In this document: piece by piece, positions 1 through 5,210 of the stretch
Layout of the letters: the number at the start of each line of letters is the position of its first letter
How positions within the stretch are numbered: the stretch's first letter is position 1
DNA from: Flavobacteriales bacterium
GTDB lineage: Bacteria > Bacteroidota > Bacteroidia > Flavobacteriales_D > Sanyastnellaceae
Reading direction: 5' to 3'
Length of the DNA stretch: 5,210 bases
Assembly: GCA_015660615.1 (NCBI GenBank)
Contig: DQKQ01000217.1
Coordinates: 1 to 5,210 of the forward strand
Translations under genes and position numbers: made by a program
The notes under the pieces: model-generated
Database searches by the model: none
The model's input: only the letters and a program-made list of their open reading frames with translations
What the model was told of the DNA's origin: nothing

Positions 1-470
1 CCTGACATCACAGGTCTAAGATCATCTGATCCAGAAGCAAATAGTGTTCTGTTAATCGCGGTAACTAAAGTATTGGCTTTTATTTGAACATCTGAGCCTC
101 CCTCTAAATCTGGAGTTTTAGGGAATTCATCTCCATTTGCTCCAGTGAGTTTATACTTACCTGCATCACTAATAAGTTCTATCGCAAAAGCTTCTAAATC
201 AACCTTGAACGTAAGAGGTATGTCTGGAAATGCTTTTAATATATCGAGCAACATCTTCGCCGGGATGGCAATAGTACCAGTATCCTCCGTTCTTACTTCA
301 AACTTAACGGTCATCGTAGTTTCTAGATCGCTGGCTGAAATAACAACTTCGCCAGGAGTGGGGTCGAATAAAAAATGATCTAAAATCGGCAACGTATTGC
401 TGTTGCTAAGAACTCCACTCAACATCTGAAGGCGGCGGAGAAGTTGGTTACTAGATACTATAAAATGCAT
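1..470 (-). CDS. dnaN: DNA polymerase III beta subunit (sliding clamp), N-terminal part, cut by the left window edge
   Basis: DnaN forms the ring-shaped clamp that tethers the replicative polymerase to DNA. The visible 156 residues start MHFIVSSNQLLRRLQ and hold clamp domain 1 (about residues 1-120) and the beginning of domain 2. Recognisable stretches are NTLPILDHFLF (about 25-35), VISASDLETTM (about 43-53), IPAKMLLDILKAFP (about 69-82) and the domain-2 segment DDLRPVMSG at the cut end. These match the usual Bacteroidota DnaN. The ATG at 470 gives the standard N-terminus with no extension. No Shine-Dalgarno sequence precedes it, which is normal for this phylum. It lies 86 bp downstream of dapD on the same strand, with a weak promoter candidate in the gap. 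The gene is not beside an origin or dnaA in this window. Identification is secure; only the 3' end is missing. Confidence 0.96.
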   Translation of the reverse strand, partial: MHFIVSSNQLLRRLQMLSGVLSNSNTLPILDHFLFDPTPGEVVISASDLETTMTVKFEVRTEDTGTIAIPAKMLLDILKAFPDIPLTFKVDLEAFAIELISDAGKYKLTGANGDEFPKTPDLEGGSDVQIKANTLVTAINRTLFASGSDDLRPVMS

Positions 471-484
471 AATGTAAAGATGCA

Positions 485-515
485 AGAAATTAGATGTAAA
501 TAAGTGAAAAAACAA
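485..515 (-). promoter_or_regulatory. Candidate Bacteroidota promoter upstream of dnaN
   Basis: On the minus strand, TTG at 515-513 is followed after 20 bases by TAATTTCT at 492-485. This partly fits the Bacteroidota pattern TTG-N(about 19-21)-TAnnTTTG (TA and two of the last four bases agree). The predicted transcript would begin about 8 bases before the dnaN ATG. The surrounding 471-556 gap is AT-rich and holds nothing else I can recognise, and no terminator hairpin for dapD. The match is weak; dnaN may also be reached by read-through from dapD. Confidence 0.25.
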
Positions 516-556
516 CGCAATTTTTCCACACTTAACTCACCATTTCAACAGCAATA

Positions 557-1381
557 TTAAACAGCTACGTTATGCTCCCTTAAAGCGCTATTTAAGGAAG
601 TCTTTCTGTTGGTACTTTTCTTGCGTTTACCTATGATTAAAGCACAGGGAATATTGAACGTCCCCGCTGGGAAAATTTTAGGCCTAGTTCCAGGAATAAC
701 AACAGAACGCGGAGGCACATATCCCTTAAGTTCAACAGGTTTATCACCAGTAACATCAATTATCAAAGTGCTCTGAGTAAGTACCACTCCAGCTCCGAGC
801 ACCGCTTCCGTACCAACCCTAACTCCTTCAACCACAATACAACGAGAACCTATAAATGCCCCGTCTTCAATTATTACAGGAGAGGCTTGCAAGGGTTCTA
901 ATACTCCTCCTATCCCTACTCCGCCGCTCAAATGAACTTCCTTTCCTATTTGGGCACAAGAACCTACAGTAGCCCAAGTATCCACCATCGTACCAGAATC
1001 TACATAAGCTCCAAGATTAATATAGCTCGGCATAAGTATCACACCCTTTGCTATATACGAGCCGTAACGGGCCACAGCATGAGGCACTACTCTAACTCCG
1101 GCTTTCGCATACCCCTTCTTCAGTGGCATTTTATCGTGGAACTCAAACGGACCTACCTCTATCGTCTCCATCTTCTGAATAGGAAAATTCAGAATAACAG
1201 CTTTTTTCACCCAATCATTCACCTCCCAGCCGCCATTCCCGTCTGGATATGCGCACCTCAACTCACCCTTATCAAGACCCTCAATCACGATTGCGATTGC
1301 TTCTCTAGATTGTGTAGACTGAAGCAAATCTCTATCTAACCATGTCCTTTCAATAATATCTTTAAGGCTCGAGTTCTCCAT
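557..1381 (-). CDS. dapD: 2,3,4,5-tetrahydropyridine-2,6-dicarboxylate N-succinyltransferase
   Basis: DapD transfers a succinyl group from succinyl-CoA to tetrahydrodipicolinate in the succinylase branch of diaminopimelate/lysine synthesis, in the cytoplasm. The 274-residue product has an N-terminal helical domain (about 1-90), then a left-handed beta-helix of hexapeptide repeats (about 100-215). Hallmarks are NDWVKKAVILNFPIQKME (55-72), RVVPHAVARYGSYI (97-110), GAYVDSGTMVDTWATVGS (124-141), HLSGGVGIGGVLEPLQA (150-166), FIGSRCIVVEGV (176-187) and KGYVPPRSVVIPG (219-231). Length and C-terminus (ALREHNVAV) are typical. I chose the ATG at 1381 (MENSSLKDII) because it matches the family N-terminus; the frame stays open upstream to 1585, but that part lies antisense to ruvX and does not look like DapD. 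It is divergent from ruvX across 46 bp, and a good -7 box sits just upstream. All expected motifs are intact. Confidence 0.97.
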   Translation of the reverse strand: MENSSLKDIIERTWLDRDLLQSTQSREAIAIVIEGLDKGELRCAYPDGNGGWEVNDWVKKAVILNFPIQKMETIEVGPFEFHDKMPLKKGYAKAGVRVVPHAVARYGSYIAKGVILMPSYINLGAYVDSGTMVDTWATVGSCAQIGKEVHLSGGVGIGGVLEPLQASPVIIEDGAFIGSRCIVVEGVRVGTEAVLGAGVVLTQSTLIIDVTGDKPVELKGYVPPRSVVIPGTRPKIFPAGTFNIPCALIIGKRKKSTNRKTSLNSALREHNVAV

Positions 1382-1393
1382 TCCATTTTTTTT

Positions 1394-1425
1394 CAAAGGT
1401 ATGTATCCACAAGTGTATATTGCAC
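1394..1425 (-). promoter_or_regulatory. Candidate dapD promoter with an exact TAnnTTTG -7 box
   Basis: TACCTTTG at 1401-1394 (minus strand) matches the Bacteroidota -7 consensus TAnnTTTG exactly. The -33 element is poor: GTG at 1425-1423 instead of TTG, 21 bases away. The box ends 12 bases before the dapD ATG at 1381, so the transcript would have a leader of only about 5-8 bases. The box also overlaps the upstream alternative ATG of ruvX at 1401, which favours the later ruvX start at 1428. I find no comparably good box for ruvX in the gap. Confidence 0.4.
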
Positions 1426-1427
1426 CC

Positions 1428-1838
1428 ATGGCAAGGTATATCGCATTTGATTGGGGTTTGAGGCGGACTGGCATAGCTGTTACGGACAGCTCCGCCATTG
1501 TTGCGACTCCTTTAAAAACTGTTGAGACGAAAGCTCTTTTCAAGCAAATAGACCAAATCATACTCGCCGAACCTTGCAGAGGCATAATCGTAGGAGTACC
1601 CGGATTAATCGTTGGCCTGAAAACTGATAGCTCTGACGGAATAGAAAAATTTATCTCTAACCTAGAAAAGAAATACCCATCAATCCCTATTCATAAAGTT
1701 GATGAAAGTGACACCAGTAGTGAAGCTATGAGCGCATTAATCTCTGGTGGGATGAAAAAAAGCAAGCGTAAAAACAAAGGTGTTTTAGATAAAGTAGCCT
1801 CTGCGATAATTTTACAGCGTTTCTTAGACTCTATCTAG
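1428..1838 (+). CDS. ruvX: RuvX/YqgF family Holliday-junction resolvase-like / pre-16S rRNA nuclease, with an altered motif
   Basis: YqgF/RuvX proteins have an RNase H-like fold; the E. coli member processes the 5' end of 16S rRNA and was first proposed as a Holliday-junction resolvase. The 136-residue product has the normal length. Motif 1, IAFDWGLRRTGIAVTD (5-20), carries the metal-binding Asp8; IIVGVPG (53-59) is the central strand and turn; LDKVASAIILQRFL (120-133) carries the C-terminal Asp121. The segment that is normally VDER(F/L)T(S/T) reads VDESDTSSEA (91-100), so the conserved Arg is Ser and the following aromatic/leucine is Asp. There is no frameshift here. The ATG at 1428 (MARYIAFDWG) gives the family N-terminus; an in-frame ATG at 1401 would add nine residues and overlap the dapD -7 box. 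It is divergent from dapD and convergent with the HAD gene, 5 bp between stops. The family is clear; exact activity is less certain because of the motif change. Confidence 0.92.
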   Translation: MARYIAFDWGLRRTGIAVTDSSAIVATPLKTVETKALFKQIDQIILAEPCRGIIVGVPGLIVGLKTDSSDGIEKFISNLEKKYPSIPIHKVDESDTSSEAMSALISGGMKKSKRKNKGVLDKVASAIILQRFLDSI

Positions 1839-1843
1839 TTTTT

Positions 1844-2272
1844 CTACCTCTTAAAAACTTCTACGTTTTTTTGCTTTAAGATCATATCCGTAAACTTCCC
1901 TTTAAAACGAGTAGCTTTCACAATGTGATTGTCTATCCAATGATAATTCCCACCTCTGGGTTTACCCATGAGTAGGCCATGATATTTTATAGAATGCTTC
2001 TTAAGCCAAACCTCTGTAACCTCTCTGTGTGCTTCGGTTCTTGAAGTGAAGAACGTGAGGACATGTCCTTCGTTATACCATTTAGCCATTGTTTCTAAAG
2101 CATCAGGATAGGGTATGCATGTCGCCATTCTTTCTGGCTCTTCATTAGGGACATCATCCGTAATTGTACCATCGATATCTATCAAGAAATTCTTTACTTC
2201 ACTTGGCAATTGAGGTGAAATAGATTCACCCGATTCATTCGTTTCTTCTAACAGTTGTATTTCTTCACTCAT
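1844..2272 (-). CDS. Small HAD-superfamily phosphohydrolase of unknown substrate
   Basis: The 142-residue product shows the HAD motifs in order. Motif I is FLIDIDGTITDD (29-40), with nucleophile Asp32 and general acid Asp34. Motif II is FFTSRTE (74-80). The motif III lysine is probably Lys104 in LMGKPRGGNYHW, and the motif IV acid is Asp114 in WIDNH. There is no large cap domain, only the short segment between motifs I and II, so the substrate could be large (nucleic acid end, protein, or a polymer) or small. Residues 1-25 are an acidic, probably disordered extension (SEEIQLLEETNESGES). No signal peptide is present, so it is cytoplasmic. The ATG at 2272 is the only sensible start, 5 bp after the bshC stop, so it is probably translated from the bshC mRNA. 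Similar stand-alone HAD proteins with the GKPRGGNYHWIDNH block occur in Bacteroidota as far as I recall, without an established function. A role in bacillithiol metabolism is only inferred from position. Confidence 0.9.
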   Translation of the reverse strand: MSEEIQLLEETNESGESISPQLPSEVKNFLIDIDGTITDDVPNEEPERMATCIPYPDALETMAKWYNEGHVLTFFTSRTEAHREVTEVWLKKHSIKYHGLLMGKPRGGNYHWIDNHIVKATRFKGKFTDMILKQKNVEVFKR

Positions 2273-2277
2273 AAACC

Positions 2278-3888
2278 CTACTTATTTTCATTAACACTTG
2301 ACACAACATGCATAAGTTCACAAACAGCTTTATCCCCCGAATAATCGAGCTCCAAAAGTAAGTTCCTAAGCTTAAAAAACCCACCTACATCACGAGATAA
2401 AATGTGGAAATTCATATACCTGTCTTGTGGACTGCCCTTACTGGAAATTTTCAGTGCAGAACTTGACAGATCATTTAAAAACTGTTCGTTTTTTCTTTTA
2501 ATAGCCTTTCCTATTTTCTTCAAAAGGTTACCAATCGCCTTGTCCATTGTCGCTCCACTTGCTAATGCTGCTCCCTCTAAGGTAGAATCAGTTCCTACTG
2601 CTACTTCCACAGACAACCTCTTAAAGTCAGACAATTTCTCTTCTAAATCAGCAATTCCTGATGGCATCTTCCCTTCTACCCAAACCTTTTTCCACTCCTC
2701 CTCACCCCACCATCCTTTTTCTATTGACCATCCCACTTGAGCCGCATTCGATAACAACTCTTCACTTAACACAAGTACGTGATCTCTAAGGTGTAAAACT
2801 GGCATAACAATTTCTCTTATTTGAAAAGCCCCTTCTAGCTGTTTCCAATACCCTAGTTCTCCCGGCCCCAATACTACATGAGAATTGCTCAACAAAAGCT
2901 CTTGATACAAGGGCCTTAACAAAACACCAGGGCTCAAAAATTCAGCATTTTTTTTACACCATGCACCCCAATCCTCACCCTCACTATTTATCACAGTATT
3001 TCCCGCTAAAAACCCATCTCCATTTTTCACGATACCGACTCTCTCTCCATCTCCTGTTTGAAAGAATAAATTCACATCTCTAATATGTGTTCCCACCTTA
3101 AAGCCTCTAAGCTTAAGTTCTTCTGTTGTCTTCAAAACCGCATTAGCTATACCCGATCCTGTAAATTCATGAGCGAATAACGCTGCAGCTGTGCTTTTCA
3201 ACTTTGGGTGACTTGCATCTAAAACCAACAGCTCTGTATCTCCATACCACAATTCTAGCCACCTCCTAAAAAGGTGAACGTACTTCTCCCCGTTCTCTTT
3301 AGCTTTCTGCAACTCCAACATCACAGCCTCAGACTCCATTAAATCCACTCCGTTCGCACCCCAGTCCTTTACCACTTCCTCTATGCCCTCCAACGAGAAT
3401 TTACCCACCGGTAACTTTGAGTTTTCTAAAGGATTCGACCAAACAAACTTCTCACTCTCCCCATTCACCCAACTCACCTCCTTAAAATCATGATCTTCCG
3501 ACGCTAACCAAAAAATCGGGACAACTCCCCTCCCCGACTCCTTTTCAAGTTTTCTCGCCAGTCTAATTGTAGTAATAATCTTATAATGGAAAAACGCCGG
3601 GCCACCACATAATTGAAGTTGGTGTCCTGTAGTTACGGTACTCGATTCTAAATCTCTAAGTTTTTCCAGCCTACCATTCATCGACATTCCCACTTCTCGA
3701 TATTGCTCAGAAATTACATCACAAACAACTGCACGCATTGATGCCGTACTTTGAATACGTTCACCCAACGGAATCTTCTCTACCCCTCCTCCATTTAAGT
3801 GATCCATCACAATGGGGCTAAAACCCGGATACGCCGAAGCCTTCTCAGAATAAAGTTTCAAAATGTAAGATAGATTTTTTTGCGAAAT
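2278..3888 (-). CDS. bshC: Bacillithiol biosynthesis cysteine-adding enzyme BshC, start codon uncertain
   Basis: BshC adds cysteine to glucosaminyl-malate in the last step of bacillithiol synthesis, giving the low-molecular-weight thiol used by Firmicutes and many Bacteroidota. Counting from the chosen start (536 residues, a normal length), hallmarks are VTTGHQLQLCGGPAFFHYKI (85-104), PIFWLASEDHDFKEV (124-138), HIRDVNLFF (268-276), LLSNSHVVLGPGELGYW (332-348) and MPVLHLRD (362-369). A long alpha-helical, probably coiled-coil arm follows (about 412-479), then the closing QDRYMNF (488-494). A tryptophan-rich stretch (WWGEEEWKKVWVEG, about 393-406) looks like a local insertion. No ATG, GTG or TTG lies where the family N-terminus should be. 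I use ATT at 3888, whose first base is the last base of the upstream TAA stop. Alternatives in frame are TTG 3861 (too short), TTG 3960 and ATG 4011, both deep inside the upstream gene. bshA and bshB are not in this window. Family assignment is secure, start is not. Confidence 0.92.
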   Translation of the reverse strand: MSQKNLSYILKLYSEKASAYPGFSPIVMDHLNGGGVEKIPLGERIQSTASMRAVVCDVISEQYREVGMSMNGRLEKLRDLESSTVTTGHQLQLCGGPAFFHYKIITTIRLARKLEKESGRGVVPIFWLASEDHDFKEVSWVNGESEKFVWSNPLENSKLPVGKFSLEGIEEVVKDWGANGVDLMESEAVMLELQKAKENGEKYVHLFRRWLELWYGDTELLVLDASHPKLKSTAAALFAHEFTGSGIANAVLKTTEELKLRGFKVGTHIRDVNLFFQTGDGERVGIVKNGDGFLAGNTVINSEGEDWGAWCKKNAEFLSPGVLLRPLYQELLLSNSHVVLGPGELGYWKQLEGAFQIREIVMPVLHLRDHVLVLSEELLSNAAQVGWSIEKGWWGEEEWKKVWVEGKMPSGIADLEEKLSDFKRLSVEVAVGTDSTLEGAALASGATMDKAIGNLLKKIGKAIKRKNEQFLNDLSSSALKISSKGSPQDRYMNFHILSRDVGGFFKLRNLLLELDYSGDKAVCELMHVVSSVNENK

Positions 3889-4931
3889 TACTGCAAAAGT
3901 GTGACCGAGCCACTCAACTCCTCCACAGAGCCATCCTCTGTGACTATAGACAGAGTCCAAACATATACCCCCAATTTCGCCACGCCTCCAGCTAAAGTAT
4001 ACCCCTCCCAATTCGGAATCTCGTCATCGCTCTCCCAAACCATTGCGCCGCTCCTATCGAAGACTCTCATTAAGGCTCCTCTATTGGCTCTTAAAGACGG
4101 TGCAAAAACATCATTCAACCCATCGTTATTTGGTGTAAACGCTGTAGGCACAAATGTGCTTCTCTCAAGGTTAAATAAGGAAGACATATCCCCCCTTGAC
4201 TCTGGATTATTGTCATTTAGCTCAGATGTTAAATCTCTAATGGAAAAATCATCAACAAAATAATACGCAATCGTTCTACCAGCCCCCTCAAAAGATTCTA
4301 TCTCCTTACCCTTATCATCTCCAAATAGTCCAAAAGTAAAAAATTCATAATTGTCACTTGCTGTGAAAGCAAACTTCACAATCTCCCAGCCTTGATAGTA
4401 CTGGATTTGAGTCATGCTGATTTGTGGATGCAAAGAAATGGGTTCTCTAAGTTGTTGTTCTACTTCCTCAGTTGAGAAAACTACTCCTAAATCGCTAACT
4501 CCTAATCCAGCAGTACTGTGCTTATATACATCACCGTTCGCTATCGCATAAGAAAACTCATAGCGTTTACCCACTTGCAGCGGCTCAGAAAACTCACCCA
4601 TTAAATATTCGCGAGCATTTTGTCCAGCCCTTCTACTTACCTCTAACCCTGCAATCGCATAACCATTGTATGCCTCGACATACGCTAAAGGTGTTTCTGG
4701 AAGATCTCCTCCATTGTATCCGAAATAGTGATAATAATCAGGATTTGCTGATGAGCTACCTGCATTTGTCCAATTGTGGATTAAATCCCATTGCCCGGTT
4801 TGATTAGGTACTGTTTCACTAAACTCAAAGCCTCCATTAATCACAAAGACTTGAGCGTTAATTGAAACAGCGGAAATGACAGAAAACACTACACCTAAAA
4901 TAAATTTAGTCGACCTAAATAAAGGCTTCAT
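3888..4931 (-). CDS. Secreted protein with T9SS type B sorting (gliding motility-associated C-terminal) domain
   Basis: The 347-residue product begins with a Sec signal peptide: MKPLFRSTKF, a hydrophobic core ILGVVFSVISAVS, and probable cleavage after SINAQ (about 27). Residues about 28-232 are a beta-rich domain common in Bacteroidota surface proteins: VINGGFEF (30-37), a WDLIHNWTNAG segment, NPDYYHYFG (63-71), NGYAIAGLEV, REYLMGEFSEPL (107-118), LGVVFS (148-153) and YYFVDDFSI (223-231). After a polar linker, residues about 258-347 form the type B C-terminal sorting domain: STFVPTAFTPNNDGLNDVF, LMRVFDRSGAMVWES, WEGYTLAGG, GVYVWTLSI. This domain directs export through the type IX system to the cell surface or medium; the ligand of the N-terminal domain is unknown. 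I chose the ATG at 4931 because it puts the signal peptide at the N-terminus; in-frame ATGs at 4946, 4955, 4961 and 4979 would add a non-typical leader. The TAA stop shares its last base with the likely bshC start. Confidence 0.9.
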   Translation of the reverse strand: MKPLFRSTKFILGVVFSVISAVSINAQVFVINGGFEFSETVPNQTGQWDLIHNWTNAGSSSANPDYYHYFGYNGGDLPETPLAYVEAYNGYAIAGLEVSRRAGQNAREYLMGEFSEPLQVGKRYEFSYAIANGDVYKHSTAGLGVSDLGVVFSTEEVEQQLREPISLHPQISMTQIQYYQGWEIVKFAFTASDNYEFFTFGLFGDDKGKEIESFEGAGRTIAYYFVDDFSIRDLTSELNDNNPESRGDMSSLFNLERSTFVPTAFTPNNDGLNDVFAPSLRANRGALMRVFDRSGAMVWESDDEIPNWEGYTLAGGVAKLGVYVWTLSIVTEDGSVEELSGSVTLLQ

Positions 4932-4948
4932 AGGTGATATTTGCATTT

Positions 4949-4979
4949 TTAACATAATCATAACACTGCAATCTAACAA
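4949..4979 (-). promoter_or_regulatory. Candidate promoter for the secreted protein-bshC-HAD gene set
   Basis: On the minus strand, TTG at 4979-4977 is followed after 20 bases by TATGTTAA at 4956-4949, a partial match to TTG-N(about 20)-TAnnTTTG. The transcript would begin roughly 12 bases before the ATG at 4931, and this position supports that start over the upstream in-frame ATGs, which would lie in or before the promoter. The rest of the 4932-5004 gap is A/T-rich with short homopolymer runs and no hairpin. AT-rich DNA gives such matches by chance, so this is tentative. Confidence 0.3.
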
Positions 4980-5004
4980 TTACAACATTAAAAAACAAAA
5001 AAAC

Positions 5005-5210
5005 TTACCATAAATAACCAATACCTAGACAGGCACCAGCAGAATCTTTTGAAATTAGAACCTCAGCCCTTAAAAACAATGGGGTTCTCCAAGGTGACCA
5101 ACTCGTGTACGCTCTAAACTTAATCGCATTGGTTTCACCCGGCTCAATCTCATAAGTTGACTCGATAGGTACTTCTTCCCATTCGGCAGGGTCTGAAGGT
5201 GGCTCATACA
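5005..5210 (-). CDS. C-terminal 67 residues of an unidentified protein, cut by the right window edge
   Basis: An open minus-strand frame enters from the right edge and stops at TAA 5007-5005. It reads YEPPSDPAEWEEVPIESTYE at the cut end, then a segment with IEPGETNAIKFRAYTSW, TPLFLRAEVLISKDSAG and the terminus CLGIGYLW. The alternating polar/hydrophobic pattern suggests beta strands. It has no T9SS sorting domain of type A or B, no membrane segment and no motif I recognise. The other two minus-strand frames contain stops in this stretch, and the composition looks like real protein, so I accept it as coding. It is 73 bp upstream of the secreted-protein gene on the same strand, so it may belong to the same transcription unit. 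I cannot name a function. Confidence 0.65.
   Translation of the reverse strand, partial: YEPPSDPAEWEEVPIESTYEIEPGETNAIKFRAYTSWSPWRTPLFLRAEVLISKDSAGACLGIGYLW

Noticed and set aside
145..378. Plus-strand open frame of 77 codons
   Set aside because: It is antisense to domain 1 of dnaN, which is clearly the coding strand.
932..1339. Plus-strand open frame of 135 codons
   Set aside because: It lies entirely antisense to dapD, whose protein is strongly conserved; the translated sequence is rich in His, Tyr and Ile and resembles no family. It is a shadow frame.
1382..1585. Upstream extension of the dapD frame to an ATG at 1585
   Set aside because: The extra 68 residues are antisense to ruvX and absent from DapD proteins; the ATG at 1381 gives the family N-terminus.
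1824..1843. Possible intrinsic terminator after ruvX
   Set aside because: The stem is only five AT-rich pairs including a T-G pair; it is too weak to annotate as a terminator.
2402..2740. Plus-strand open frame of 112 codons
   Set aside because: It is antisense to the coiled-coil region of bshC and shows no domain or start signal.
3889..4011. Upstream extension of bshC to ATG 4011
   Set aside because: It would add 41 residues (Gly/Trp-rich, unlike BshC) that overlap the conserved sorting domain of the preceding gene in another frame. It cannot be fully excluded because no good downstream start exists.
3880..4263. Plus-strand open frame of 127 codons
   Set aside because: It is antisense to the conserved T9SS sorting domain and the bshC start; its Ser/Thr/Pro-rich translation has no recognisable domain.
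4981..5004. Homopolymer-rich gap (A runs on the plus strand, T runs on the minus strand) after the unidentified gene
   Set aside because: I looked for a hairpin before the T run as a terminator and found none, so it is ordinary AT-rich intergenic DNA.

Overview
The window reads as chromosomal DNA of a Bacteroidota bacterium, most likely of the Flavobacteriales or a close relative. Four things support this: a secreted protein with a type B sorting domain of the type IX secretion system (T9SS), a BshC bacillithiol enzyme, a DnaN and DapD that look like Flavobacteriia proteins, and genes that lack Shine-Dalgarno sequences but sometimes have Bacteroidota-type TAnnTTTG promoter boxes. The DNA is AT-leaning and densely coding; no stretch over 100 bases is without a gene.

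Left part (1-1838): the 5' part of dnaN (sliding clamp) on the minus strand runs off the left edge. Behind it, also on the minus strand, is a complete dapD (lysine/diaminopimelate pathway). A 46-bp divergent gap separates dapD from ruvX (YqgF) on the plus strand, the only plus-strand gene in the window.

Middle and right part (1844-4931): a tightly packed minus-strand set that reads, in transcription order, secreted T9SS type B protein -> bshC -> small HAD-family phosphohydrolase. The secreted-protein stop codon and the probable bshC start share one base, and bshC and the HAD gene are 5 bp apart, so the three are probably co-transcribed. The HAD gene runs tail to tail into ruvX with only 5 bp between the stops. 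At the right edge is the last part (67 codons) of another minus-strand gene that I cannot identify.

Most of the window is conserved housekeeping content, and I see no mobile element, CRISPR, RNA gene or clearly new multi-gene system. The points worth a second look are: bshC lacks any normal start codon at its expected N-terminus (TAATT where TAATG would be expected); RuvX has lost the arginine of its DER(F/L)T-type motif; an uncharacterised HAD hydrolase is coupled to bacillithiol synthesis; and dapD appears to have a promoter giving an almost leaderless transcript.
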